Assembly: GCF_018327705.1 (NCBI RefSeq)
Contig: NZ_BNEM01000002.1
Span: 2,542,001-2,606,000, forward strand
Length of the DNA: 64,000 nucleotides
Direction: 5' to 3'
From: Catellatospora sp. TT07R-123
GTDB taxonomy: Bacteria > Actinomycetota > Actinomycetes > Mycobacteriales > Micromonosporaceae
The notes beneath the pieces were generated by a model that worked only from the letters and a program-made list of their open reading frames with translations, was not told the DNA's origin and ran no database searches. The translations under genes and the position numbers were made by a program. This document shows, in pieces, positions 25,564 through 38,711 of the stretch (positions are counted from its first letter, which is position 1; each line of letters starts with the position of its first letter).

Positions 25564-26843
25564 CCACGCTTGTGAACGACGTCAGCGCCACCCGTTTCCT
25601 GCGGTTCTGGGCCGCGCAGACATTGTCCCAGCTCGGCCAGCGTTTCGGGCTCATCGCGCTGCCCGTGGTCGCGATCGAGACCCTGAACGCCGGGATCGAG
25701 GAGGTCGGCTACCTGACCGCCTCCCTGACCGCCTGTTACCTGCTCGTCGGGCTGCCCGCGGGCGCCTGGGTCGACCGCTGGGCGAAGCGGCCGACCATGA
25801 TGCGCTCGGCGGTCATCCGGGCGGTGGCCCTCGCCTCGATCCCGGCCATGTGGGCGGCCGGGCACCTCGGTCTGCCGTGGCTGTACGCGGTCGCGATCGC
25901 CGTCGGCACGGCCTCGGTCTTCTTCGACGTGGCCTACCAGTCCTACGTGCCGTTCCTCGTCTCCGACCAGGGCATCGAACCGGCGAACGCCCGGCTGGAG
26001 GCCTCCGCGCAGGTCTCGGCCGTCGGCGGCCCGGCCGCCGCGGGCCTGCTGCTCAAGGTCGTCAGCGCGCCGCTGGTCCTGGGCCTCGACGCCCTCGCCT
26101 ACCTGCTGTGTGCGGTCTTCCTGGCCACCGTCCGCGACAACGAGCCGCGTCGGCAGGCCGACGAGAAGGCGCGCAGGCACCTCGGGCGCGAGATCCTCGC
26201 CGGGATCAGGTTCGTCTCCGGCAGTGCCGTGCTGCGGCGGCTGGTCGTGTCGGTCGGCGTCTCCAACTTCTTCGCCACCATCGTCATGACACTGACGCCG
26301 CTGCTCATCCTGAAGAAACTGGACCTCGGCACCACGGTGATGGGTGTCGTGCTCGGGGTCGGCACGCTCGGCGGCCTGCTCGGGGCGATGCTGCTGCCCA
26401 AGGTCCGCAGCAGGCTGAGCGCAGGCACCGTCATGGCGGGCGGTTTGCTGCTCGCGGCCCTGTCGACCTCGGCGTTCCCCGCCGCCGACCTGGTCCGCGG
26501 CTCCGGCTCCCTGATGCCGGTCGCGATGCTCACCCTCGGGCAGTTCGGGATGACCCTCGGGGCGGTGATGTTCAACATCACGCAGTTCAGCGTCCGGCAG
26601 CGGGTGTGCCCGAAGGAGCTGCTCGCCCGGATGAACGCCTCGATCCGGTTCGTGGTCTGGGGCAGCATGCCGCTGGCCGCGCTCCTGGCCGGCTGGCTGG
26701 GCGGGCAGCTCGGGGTGGCGGCCTGCATGTGGATCGGGGTGGTCGGCACCTGCGTGACGGTGCTGCCGATCTTCGGCATGGACCGTCTCATCCGCAACGA
26801 GACGCAGGCCGTAGTCGTGGCGGCCGAGCCGCTGCCCGCGTGA
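25560..26843 (+). CDS. MFS transporter (enterobactin-exporter-like)
   Basis: A 427-residue protein with about 12 predicted helices and the layout of the EntS/MFS-3 exporter group. The motif between helices 2 and 3 reads GAWVDRWAKRPTMM, the usual G-x-x-x-D-R-x-x-R/K-R-x site. An ALAYLLCA segment occurs in the middle. It probably exports a small hydrophobic compound by proton antiport, as members of the group export siderophores, peptides or macrolides. The GTG start is coupled to the small ORF upstream. It lies outside the preceding island, beyond a terminator. The substrate cannot be told from sequence. Confidence 0.88.
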   Translation: MTTLVNDVSATRFLRFWAAQTLSQLGQRFGLIALPVVAIETLNAGIEEVGYLTASLTACYLLVGLPAGAWVDRWAKRPTMMRSAVIRAVALASIPAMWAAGHLGLPWLYAVAIAVGTASVFFDVAYQSYVPFLVSDQGIEPANARLEASAQVSAVGGPAAAGLLLKVVSAPLVLGLDALAYLLCAVFLATVRDNEPRRQADEKARRHLGREILAGIRFVSGSAVLRRLVVSVGVSNFFATIVMTLTPLLILKKLDLGTTVMGVVLGVGTLGGLLGAMLLPKVRSRLSAGTVMAGGLLLAALSTSAFPAADLVRGSGSLMPVAMLTLGQFGMTLGAVMFNITQFSVRQRVCPKELLARMNASIRFVVWGSMPLAALLAGWLGGQLGVAACMWIGVVGTCVTVLPIFGMDRLIRNETQAVVVAAEPLPA

Positions 26844-26877
26844 CGTCCGGTGGGCGGTTCGTGAGTTCCGGCGCCGT

Positions 26878-26906
26878 TTGACCGCTTCATCACGCCGCCA
26901 TAGCCT
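26878..26906 (+). promoter_or_regulatory. Sigma-70-like promoter
   Basis: TTGACC, a 17-base spacer and TAGCCT lie 60 bases before the helveticin-like gene. This is a good match to the actinomycete housekeeping pattern TTGACN-N17-TANNNT. Confidence 0.6.
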
Positions 26907-26965
26907 GCATCCGATGATCTCGATGGCGGCCGGGCTCAGGCCGCCGAACGTCTGGGGAGGACGAC

Positions 26966-27910
26966 ATGCGGTTCGGTAGAAGACTGGCGCTGCTGGTCAC
27001 GGCAGTGCTCGGCTTGCTGGTCGGGCCCGGTCAGGCCGCGCAGGCCGCCTATTACAACACCTACAGCGACATCGCCAGCCTGCCCAATACGAGCTGCTGC
27101 ACGGGGGTGCAGGGGTTCGCGGCGGGATCCACCTACCTGTACTCGGTCAAGAACCACACCAATGTCGACGACGTCTCCGCCATCTACCGCGTCCACAAGA
27201 CCACCGGTGAGCGGGTGCTGATGACCAACGGCACCAACGGGGGTACGACCAACACCTGGCTCGGGCACGCGAACGACATGACGATCGTCGACATCGACGG
27301 TGAGCACCACCTGTTCGTCGTCACCATGAACGCGACCGGCGCGCAGCTGGTGAAGCTCCGCTACGACGGGACGACCTACTACCACGCGGGGTCGTACCAG
27401 GTACGGCTGAACGGGGCGGTGGCGTCGCCGTCGGGGATCAGCCGGGTCGCGGTCACCAGCACGGCGATCACGTTCATGTTCAAGAGCGGGCGGACGGTGT
27501 ACAACGGGAGCCTGCCGCTGCGCGCCTCCTCCGGGACCATCGACCTGACGAAGGCGTTCGACCTTCAGGTCGACGGAGCCCTCGTCAACGGCGCGGAGGT
27601 GCCGGACCTGGGGACGTTCCTCAACCAGGGGTTCTTCTACGACGCCGGCAACAAGGTCCTCTACTACCCGCTGACCAAGGACAACCGCAGCATCGTGCTC
27701 GTCTACCGGAACGTGTCGACCACGACGACCGGGACCGCGCCCGCGGCGACCGACCTGTCGTTCCGCATCACGTCCTCGGCGTACTCGGTCAAGTTCGAGA
27801 TCGAGGGCGTCGGGATCAGCGACGGCAAGCTGTACTTCAACACGAACCGGGAGAGCACAAGCGGCTCCAACGACGGAGTCCACGTGTTCAACGGCTACGT
27901 CGCGGCCTAG
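26966..27910 (+). CDS. Secreted helveticin J-like protein
   Basis: A 314-residue protein with a signal peptide of about 27 residues (cleavage near AQA-AYYN). The mature part matches my knowledge of helveticin J, a class III bacteriocin of lactobacilli. Shared stretches include TGVQGFAAGSTYLYSVK, LMTNGTNGGTTNTWLGHAN and a DLTKAF region. The predicted all-beta fold fits that family. Helveticin J kills related bacteria; the role in an actinomycete is not established. GGGGAGGAC precedes the ATG. No immunity gene is obvious beside it, though the MFS exporter lies upstream. The length is close to the lactobacillar protein. Confidence 0.8.
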   Translation: MRFGRRLALLVTAVLGLLVGPGQAAQAAYYNTYSDIASLPNTSCCTGVQGFAAGSTYLYSVKNHTNVDDVSAIYRVHKTTGERVLMTNGTNGGTTNTWLGHANDMTIVDIDGEHHLFVVTMNATGAQLVKLRYDGTTYYHAGSYQVRLNGAVASPSGISRVAVTSTAITFMFKSGRTVYNGSLPLRASSGTIDLTKAFDLQVDGALVNGAEVPDLGTFLNQGFFYDAGNKVLYYPLTKDNRSIVLVYRNVSTTTTGTAPAATDLSFRITSSAYSVKFEIEGVGISDGKLYFNTNRESTSGSNDGVHVFNGYVAA

Positions 27911-27970
27911 CACGGCAGTCCCTGTCCCGGCCCCTGGGCTGCCCTGATACGTAAGGCAACCATCGCCTGA

Positions 27971-28447
27971 TCATGGACTGGCGCGGACGGCTCGTCGCCG
28001 GGCGTTAGCACACTGCCCGGACCTCGCCCTGCACGGCCAGTGGCGAGGTCCGGGCGGTGCGGCTGGGCGTCGCCGAGCAGGACGGTCGCCGCTCTGCGCG
28101 GTGGGCACATGCGTGGACAGGCCGGGGTTGTACTCGTCGTGCACGGCAGCACCCGTCGTGCCGAAGCGGGTGAACCCGACCTCGCCGATGAACCACTTGC
28201 CGAGCGCCCCGCCTTCGGCCTGCGGGTATTCGTAGTGCCCGCGCGCGTCGGTGACCGTGGCGCCCTTGACAGCCTCGGGTCGGTGGCCTGGCCCTGGCTG
28301 CTTCCCGGTCATGTCGACGGTGGCGCCGGACATCGGCCGCGTCGTCGGGAACATCATTTCGGCGTCCGGCCACGCGCTGGGCGGGCAGTGCGGGCAGTGC
28401 GGTACCGGCCAAGAAGGGTGTGTCCAGCACCAGTCGGCGCCGGACAC
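27971..28447 (-). pseudogene. Remnant of a secreted beta-domain protein
   Basis: About 85 residues in the middle of this frame look like genuine secreted protein sequence (GATVDMTG, GHYEYPQAEGG, GFTRFGTTGAAVHDEYNPG, VPTAQ). The pattern is similar to SdrD-B/carboxypeptidase-regulatory beta domains of actinomycete wall proteins. No signal peptide, ribosome-binding site or sensible C terminus is attached, and the last 35 residues are Arg/Pro-rich nonsense. I read it as a decayed fragment. This is recognition by pattern, and the family name is tentative. Confidence 0.45.
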
Positions 28448-28495
28448 ACCCGAACGGTCAGCGACCGGGGTCGGCCTGGATCAGCAGCCCATTCC

Positions 28496-30982
<2,487 letters not shown>

Positions 30983-31025
30983 TTAACAGCGCCGATGCTG
31001 CCATCAGAATCCCGTTTCAGGCAAC

Positions 31026-31041
31026 AACTTTCGGAAAAGTT
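31026..31041. promoter_or_regulatory. Palindromic operator candidate upstream of xylanase
   Basis: AACTTT-CGGA-AAAGTT is a 6-base inverted repeat in an A/T-richer stretch 113 bases upstream of the xylanase start. A second partial copy follows (TTCCGGAAAC). Xylanase genes of actinomycetes often carry GAAA/TTTC-type operators, so binding by a xylose or cello-oligosaccharide repressor is plausible. Confidence 0.45.
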
Positions 31042-31240
31042 CCGGAAACAAATCTTGCGCCAGAGTGGAAGGTAAGTGCAGGTGAAAGAGGATCTGACAT
31101 GATGGCGGCCCTGACCGAGGTGGCGGTGATCCGGGATGTGATTCGCGGAAGTTCCGCGACTCGGCGGCACCGACTTTCATAACAGTTTTCGGGAGCGCCA
31201 TTGGCGGACAGATGCCCGCACCGCCTCGCAACCCGAACGA

Positions 31241-31651
31241 CTAACTGGACGACGGCGTGCTGGCGGTCCAGGTGTGGGCGCGGTAGCGAAGGCCTGCGCC
31301 GGAGTGGGCATCGTAGTCGTCGGAGTAGGGTTCGACGGCCTCGATGCGGTGGACGTCGCAGCCGGTGAACTTGCCGATCATGTCGGCGAGCCGCTGGGTG
31401 TTGCCGGTCTGGAGATACCTTCGACCGCCGTCGTGGTAGTTCCAGCCGGCCCGGGAGAAGTACGCGAGCAGCACTTCGGGCCGCCTCCCCGGTGTGGCGG
31501 AGCTGCGTGGCGCCGTGCCGGCTGTGCGCTGTCCGCTGGTGTCTGGCGCGCAGCCGCCCGTGGCCATCGCTGCGACGCCGATCACTCCTGCTCCGGTCAG
31601 GCGCAGCAGGAGTGATCGGCGTTGAACCGCGAAGTCCGGCGTGTCGTTCAC
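31241..31651 (-). pseudogene. Truncated flavodoxin-like lipoprotein
   Basis: The 136-residue reading has a Tat-like start (RRSLLLRLTGAG) with lipobox GGC near residue 34. The first third of a flavodoxin fold follows (VLLAYFSRAGWNY, TGNTQRLADMI, DVHRIEAVEPYSDDYD). After about residue 115 the sequence turns to unrelated Ser/Thr residues and stops. Full flavodoxins of this type need some 80 more residues including the rest of the FMN site. I read it as 3'-truncated and probably non-functional. The aldo/keto reductases just upstream on the same strand often accompany such flavodoxins. Confidence 0.7.
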
Positions 31652-31684
31652 CTCCGGTCGATCATCGGCACATCGGCTGGCCGG

Positions 31685-33579
<1,895 letters not shown>

Positions 33580-33677
33580 CAGAATCTCCTCCGCCGGTGT
33601 CAGTGGCCGCCACCAGCCCTGCCAGGCCAGAACACGGTCCTTTTCTGGTGCCGACTTCAGCCAACCGCGTTCCGGCT

Positions 33678-33727
33678 CGGGTAGGCAGTGACGGTCTTAC
33701 CCGGTAATGCCAGTCCCTCCCTACCGG
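33678..33727. promoter_or_regulatory. Two overlapping dyads between reductases and regulator
   Basis: CGGGTA..TACCCG (14-base gap) overlaps CCGGTA..TACCGG (15-base gap). A minus-10-like TAGGGT lies downstream, 8 bases before the regulator ATG, which suggests a leaderless transcript. The dyads cover the expected minus-35 area, so the regulator may control both itself and the reductases. Confidence 0.55.
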
Positions 33728-33753
33728 CTGGGGCCAGGCCTAGGGTCGAAGGC

Positions 33754-34662
33754 ATGAGCAACAACGACGAGGTCCGCGACTTCCTCACGACCCGTCGTGA
33801 GCGTCTCACCCCCGAGCAGGCGGGGGTGCCGTTCTTCGGCGGCCGGCGCCGGGTCAAGGGGCTGCGCCGCGAAGAGGTCGCCATGCTCGCCGGGATGAGC
33901 ACCGACTACTACACCCGACTGGAACGCGGCAACCTCACCGGCGTCTCCCACCCGGTCCTCGACGCCCTGGCCCGCGCACTGCGACTCGACGAAGCCGAGC
34001 GCACCCACCTCTTCGACCTGGCCGAAACCGCCAACACGTCAAACACCGGCCAGACACCTCGGCGCGGGACGAACCGGACGACAGTACGGCCGGGTGTGCA
34101 GCGCATCCTGGACACGATCAACGCCCCCGCGTACGTACGCAACGGGCGGATGGACATCCTGGCCACCAACCGGCTCGGACGGGCGCTGTTCGCCGACGCG
34201 ATCGGCGCGAACGGCGGCTTCAACCTCGCCCGCTTCATGTTCCTCGACGCCCGCGCCCAGGACTTCTACCCCGCCTGGCGCACCGTGGCCGCCGACAGTG
34301 TCGCCGCCCTGCGCACGTACGCCGGGCGCAATCCCTACGACCGCGCCCTCACCGACCTGGTCGGCGAACTCAGTACCCGCAGCGAAGCCTTCCGGGCCTG
34401 GTGGGCCACCCACAACGTGAAACTGCACCACACCGCGACCAAGACGATGCACCACGCCGTCGCAGGAGACCTCGAACTCACCGGCGAAGCCCTCCAACTG
34501 CCCGGCAACCCCGACCTGACGATCATCACCTACACCTGGGAGCCCGCCAGCCCCACCGAACAGGCCCTCGACTTCCTCGCGTCCTGGAACACCGAGTCAG
34601 CCGACGGTGGAGACCGTCGGGGCGCGGAGAAACGTCGTGGACAGCCCCGAATCGGCAGATAG
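33754..34662 (+). CDS. XRE/MmyB-type transcriptional regulator
   Basis: A 302-residue regulator. An N-terminal HTH spans about residues 10-75 (RRVKGLRREEVAMLAGMSTDYYTRLERG). A MmyB-like ligand-binding domain follows at about 105-280 (APAYVRNGRMDILATN, TWEPASPTEQALDFLASW). Proteins of this group in actinomycetes sit beside oxidoreductase genes, bind a fatty-acid-like ligand and repress or activate the neighbour. Minus-10-like TAGGGT sits 8 bases before the ATG and no ribosome-binding site is seen, so translation is probably leaderless. The last 20 residues are Arg-rich and unlike the family, perhaps a frame-drifted tail. Confidence 0.9.
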   Translation: MSNNDEVRDFLTTRRERLTPEQAGVPFFGGRRRVKGLRREEVAMLAGMSTDYYTRLERGNLTGVSHPVLDALARALRLDEAERTHLFDLAETANTSNTGQTPRRGTNRTTVRPGVQRILDTINAPAYVRNGRMDILATNRLGRALFADAIGANGGFNLARFMFLDARAQDFYPAWRTVAADSVAALRTYAGRNPYDRALTDLVGELSTRSEAFRAWWATHNVKLHHTATKTMHHAVAGDLELTGEALQLPGNPDLTIITYTWEPASPTEQALDFLASWNTESADGGDRRGAEKRRGQPRIGR

Positions 34663-34918
34663 CCCGAGTGGGACCGCCAGCCATCGCGATAGACATGTCG
34701 CCGACCTGGCAGGCAGCGAATTCGCAGCTCGCAGAGCCTGCCGACGAGTCGGCCGACGCGAGCAGGGGACGCACGACGAGCTCCGTCCTCACCGCGAGCC
34801 GGGCGTGGCAACTATCGGCCAGGCCCGTTCAGGCCAGCCGCGAACTGATGACGCGGCCCCCGTATGCCATGAGGCTCTTCGACAGGAAGCCCACGGAATC
34901 CAATGTCGAAGGGTTGCA

Positions 34919-37900
34919 ATGAACCGGATGCGTCAAGGCCGTGCGCCGAGCGGGGCGATGATCACCCATATGGCCGGGGCCGTAGGTCTGCTCACCATCG
35001 CGTCCATGCTGACCGCGCTGCCGTCGGCGGCGTCGGCGGCAGCGGCAGCACCGAGCGCAGCGATCGCCTGCCCGGCGTCGGCGCCCGACAGGCACGCGGC
35101 GGACCGCGCGGCCGCGACGTGTGGCGCGCGGGTGGAGATCATGGCGGCACGCAGCGAGATCGGTCAGGGATTCGCCAACCCGGACGGCACGACCACGCTG
35201 GTCACCGGCGCGTCACCGCGCTGGGTCCACCGCGCCGACGGCTCCTGGGCCGACATCGACCCCACGCTGACGGTGGCGTCGGACGGCTCGATCACGCCGC
35301 GGGCGATCTCGACTGACGTCCGCTTCTCGGCGGGCGGGGCGGGCCCGATGGTGACGCTGAAGGCGCGCGGCAAGAACTTCACGATGGCGTGGCCGGGCAA
35401 GCTCCCGGCGCCGACGATCGAGGGCGCCACGGCGCGGTATGCCGACGTGCTGCCCGGGGTCGACCTGGCGCTGACGGCCAACGCCACCGGCTTCCAGCAC
35501 GTTCTCATCGTGAAGAACGCCGCGGCGGCGGCAAACCCGGCGCTGAAGAAGATCCGTTTCCGGGTCGGCGGGGACGTGAAGGCGAAGCGCACGCCCGACG
35601 GCCGGGTGGGCTTCACCGACGCGTCCAGCAAGGAGGTCGCCGCCACGGCGGCGGCGTCGGTCTGGGACTCCTCGATCGACCCGGCGGCGGTCGGTGAGGT
35701 CCTGCCGGGCGTCTCGGCGGCGAGCATCGCCGCCCACCCGTCGGAGGAGATGGTCTCCACCGTGGCCCGGCCGGGCCTGTCGGCGCGGTCCAGCCAGCTC
35801 TCCGTCGGCGTCGCCGCCTCGGGCGAGCTGGAGCTCACGCCGGACCAGGCGATGCTGTCCAGCTCGAAGACGGTCTACCCGGTCTACATCGACCCGGCGA
35901 TCGGCCCGGGCGCGTACAAGTGGGCGTACTCCAACAACATCAACTCGAACTGGGACGTCGGCAACCTGGGCTGGGTGGGCCGCAACACCTACGACGGCGC
36001 CCTCTACCGGTCGTACTTCGACTTCGCCACCTCGTCGGGGTCGCTGTCGTGGGCGGGCAGCAACCACAAGATCCTCGGCGCCTCCATGAACATCTGGGTC
36101 TACCACACGTGGTCGTGCGGGGACACCAACTCGTACATGTTCCGGCCGACGGGCGGCACGATCACCTCGGGCAACGCCGGCCGGATGGACTGGGGCACAC
36201 GGCCGCTCGGGGCGAGTGCGATCTACCTCGCCGTGGCAGGCTCGCACGCGAACAAGGCGGGTGGCTGCGGGAGCAACCAGCCCGACTACCTGGCCTCGTT
36301 CGCCAGCGGCACGCTGAACGCCGACCTGCAGGCCGTGGCGAACGCCGCCTGGGGCACCTACCCGGTCGGCCTGTGCGCCTGCGACAGCGGCGGCGGCGGC
36401 GAGAGCACCTCGGACCGGTGGAAGAAGTACTACACCAACTCGAACTGGGGCAGCCACGACTGGCCGGCGCTGTCGGTCACGTACGACACCGTGCCGACCG
36501 CGCCGAGCAACCTGAACGTGTCCGGTGTCGCCTGCGGCGGCGTGGTGGGCACGACGTCGCCGGTGCTGTCGGCCACCTACAACGACGCCGACGGCGCGGA
36601 CACCCTGTCGGCCACGTTCGCGTGGAAGGACAACGCGGTCGGCACGGTCACGAACGTCGCCGGGCCGTCGAAGCCGGCCGGCAACGTCGGCTCGACCACG
36701 CTCGCGCTCGGCGCCGGCGCCGAGGGTCACACGTACTCATATCAGGTGGTCACCAGCGACGGGTACTACTCGTCGCCGTGGTCGAGCTGGTGCGACTTCA
36801 CCGTCAACGCCTCACCTCCGCCGCAGCCGGTGGTGACCTCGGTCGCCTACCCGGCGGGCACGACCGCCCACGGCGGCCCCGGCGTCTCCGGTGACTTCAA
36901 GTTCAGCGTCTCCGGGACCACGGGCCAGGACGTCACGTCCTACGCGTACGGCTGGACGGACCCGCCCACCAGCACCGTGACCGTCGCGGCGGGCCAGCCC
37001 TCGCCGGTGTTCCAGCTGACGCCGCCGCGCTACGGCCAGAACACCCTCTACGTGTACGCCAAGGACCCGGCCGGCACGCCCGGCCCCACCAAGGCGTACC
37101 TGTTCACCGTCGGCGCGCCGTCAGCGGCGATCGCCAACCTGCCGCTCGACGACATCCGCGCGCACAACTGGACCGACCAGGTCAGCGGCACCCCGCTGAC
37201 GCTGAGCAACCCGGCGCCGACCTGGAAGCCGGACTCGCGGATCGTGGGCGCCAACGGATCGCACTTCGACAGCGGCCAGTCCGCCACCGAGACCGTGGCG
37301 GGCCTGGACACGGCGAAGTCGTTCAGCGTCTCGGCCTGGCTGAAGCCGACGAACATCCGTACCGGCAACATGACCGCCATCGGCCAGGACACCGACGTCC
37401 CCAGCGGGGCCGGCGGCTTCTACCTCGGCCTGCGCTACACGGGCTCGCCGTCGACGCCGCACTGGTCGTTCATGATGATGAACACGAGCGCCACGACCAG
37501 CAGCGGCGTGGCCGCGTACAGCCCGGCCACGTTCACGACCGCGGACCTGAACCGGTGGGCGCACCTCACCGCCGTCTACGACGCCAGCGAGAAGATCATG
37601 CGGCTGTACGTCAACGGCGCGCTCGTGGGCGAGTCGCCGCGGGCGGCGGCGCCCTGGACGGCGGTCGGCCCGCTGAGCCTCGGGCGAGGCTGGTGGAACG
37701 GCGGTTCCTCGGACGCGTTCGACGGCGACATCTCGGATGTGCGGGTCTGGAACCGGGCGATCACGATCGACGACCTCACCGGTACGGACGCCGACGCGGC
37801 CAAGGGCATTCCCGCGCAGCAGGGCATCCTGGCCCCGGTCGAGGTCGGCAACTGGGACTTCAACGGCGGCTCGTCGTGCTACTGCGACAACGTGCTGGAC

Positions 37901-38503
37901 ACGGCGTACTTCGGCCGGCAGCTGACCCTGGACGCGGGGTGGGCCGGCGCGCCACCGACGTCGGCCTTCGCCCAGGGCGGCCATGACGGCAACGACATGC
38001 TGCAACTGGACGGCATCGCGGGCGGGGCGACGACGTCGACCCGGGTGCTCAAGACCGACGATTCGCTGTCGGTGTCGGCGTGGGTCTACCTCACCCGCGG
38101 CGGGGCGATCGACCAGGTGATCCTGCAGCAGGGCGACACCGTCGGCTCGGCGATGAAGCTCCTCTACAGCAACTCCGGCAAGTGGGCCGTCTCCATCACC
38201 AACCCGAACGGGACCGGCGGCCTCAACTGGTTCGGCGCCGACTCGAACGCCCCCGCCGCGCTCAACACCTGGGTGCACCTGGTCGGCACGTTCAACGCCG
38301 GCACCGGCAGGGTGACCCTCTACGTGAACGGTGTCGCGCAGACGAACCAGCCGACCGGGGCGACCGGCTGGGACTCCACCGGTGCGCTCCGGGTCGGCAC
38401 GATGATCACGAACGCCTTCTTCCAGGGCAACATCGACCAGGTCCGCGTCTTCCAGGGTGCGCTGAACGCCCGGGAGGTGACGGGCATCTACAACGCCGGC
38501 TGA
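34919..38503 (+). CDS. Large secreted protein with two LamG domains
   Basis: A 1194-residue protein with a signal peptide (about 45 residues; SAASAAAAA near its end). Residues about 60-310 form a repeat-poor N-terminal region common in actinomycete wall proteins. Residues about 319-525 resemble a DNRLRE-type jelly roll (VYPVYIDPAIG, NSNWGSHDW). Fibronectin-like beta segments follow to about 730. Two LamG/concanavalin-like domains span about 736-960 and 977-1194 (SFSVSAWLKPTN and SLSVSAWVYLT; RLYVNG and TLYVNG). It is probably exported and binds polysaccharide or other surface ligands. AAGGG lies before the ATG. No catalytic residues are evident. Confidence 0.88.
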   Translation: MNRMRQGRAPSGAMITHMAGAVGLLTIASMLTALPSAASAAAAAPSAAIACPASAPDRHAADRAAATCGARVEIMAARSEIGQGFANPDGTTTLVTGASPRWVHRADGSWADIDPTLTVASDGSITPRAISTDVRFSAGGAGPMVTLKARGKNFTMAWPGKLPAPTIEGATARYADVLPGVDLALTANATGFQHVLIVKNAAAAANPALKKIRFRVGGDVKAKRTPDGRVGFTDASSKEVAATAAASVWDSSIDPAAVGEVLPGVSAASIAAHPSEEMVSTVARPGLSARSSQLSVGVAASGELELTPDQAMLSSSKTVYPVYIDPAIGPGAYKWAYSNNINSNWDVGNLGWVGRNTYDGALYRSYFDFATSSGSLSWAGSNHKILGASMNIWVYHTWSCGDTNSYMFRPTGGTITSGNAGRMDWGTRPLGASAIYLAVAGSHANKAGGCGSNQPDYLASFASGTLNADLQAVANAAWGTYPVGLCACDSGGGGESTSDRWKKYYTNSNWGSHDWPALSVTYDTVPTAPSNLNVSGVACGGVVGTTSPVLSATYNDADGADTLSATFAWKDNAVGTVTNVAGPSKPAGNVGSTTLALGAGAEGHTYSYQVVTSDGYYSSPWSSWCDFTVNASPPPQPVVTSVAYPAGTTAHGGPGVSGDFKFSVSGTTGQDVTSYAYGWTDPPTSTVTVAAGQPSPVFQLTPPRYGQNTLYVYAKDPAGTPGPTKAYLFTVGAPSAAIANLPLDDIRAHNWTDQVSGTPLTLSNPAPTWKPDSRIVGANGSHFDSGQSATETVAGLDTAKSFSVSAWLKPTNIRTGNMTAIGQDTDVPSGAGGFYLGLRYTGSPSTPHWSFMMMNTSATTSSGVAAYSPATFTTADLNRWAHLTAVYDASEKIMRLYVNGALVGESPRAAAPWTAVGPLSLGRGWWNGGSSDAFDGDISDVRVWNRAITIDDLTGTDADAAKGIPAQQGILAPVEVGNWDFNGGSSCYCDNVLDTAYFGRQLTLDAGWAGAPPTSAFAQGGHDGNDMLQLDGIAGGATTSTRVLKTDDSLSVSAWVYLTRGGAIDQVILQQGDTVGSAMKLLYSNSGKWAVSITNPNGTGGLNWFGADSNAPAALNTWVHLVGTFNAGTGRVTLYVNGVAQTNQPTGATGWDSTGALRVGTMITNAFFQGNIDQVRVFQGALNAREVTGIYNAG

Positions 38504-38531
38504 GACCGGGGCCGGGGCTTCCCCGGCGGTA

Positions 38532-38576
38532 GACGAAGCCGCGGGCGATCTCTTCCGGGTCGCCCGCGGCTTCGTC
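38532..38576 (+). terminator. Terminator hairpin
   Basis: GACGAAGCCGCGGGCGA and its exact reverse complement flank an 11-base loop, 28 bases after the LamG gene. Confidence 0.85.
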
Positions 38577-38711
38577 CCATCGCTTCGGCACGAGACCACG
38601 GCGAATCCGTTGCGGCATAAGGCGGGTATCCGCCACCGGCCGTGATTGCCCCACGGGTTCGGAACGTCTAACTTGGACGCAGCTCGATACATACGGGGAT
38701 GGCGGGCCGCG

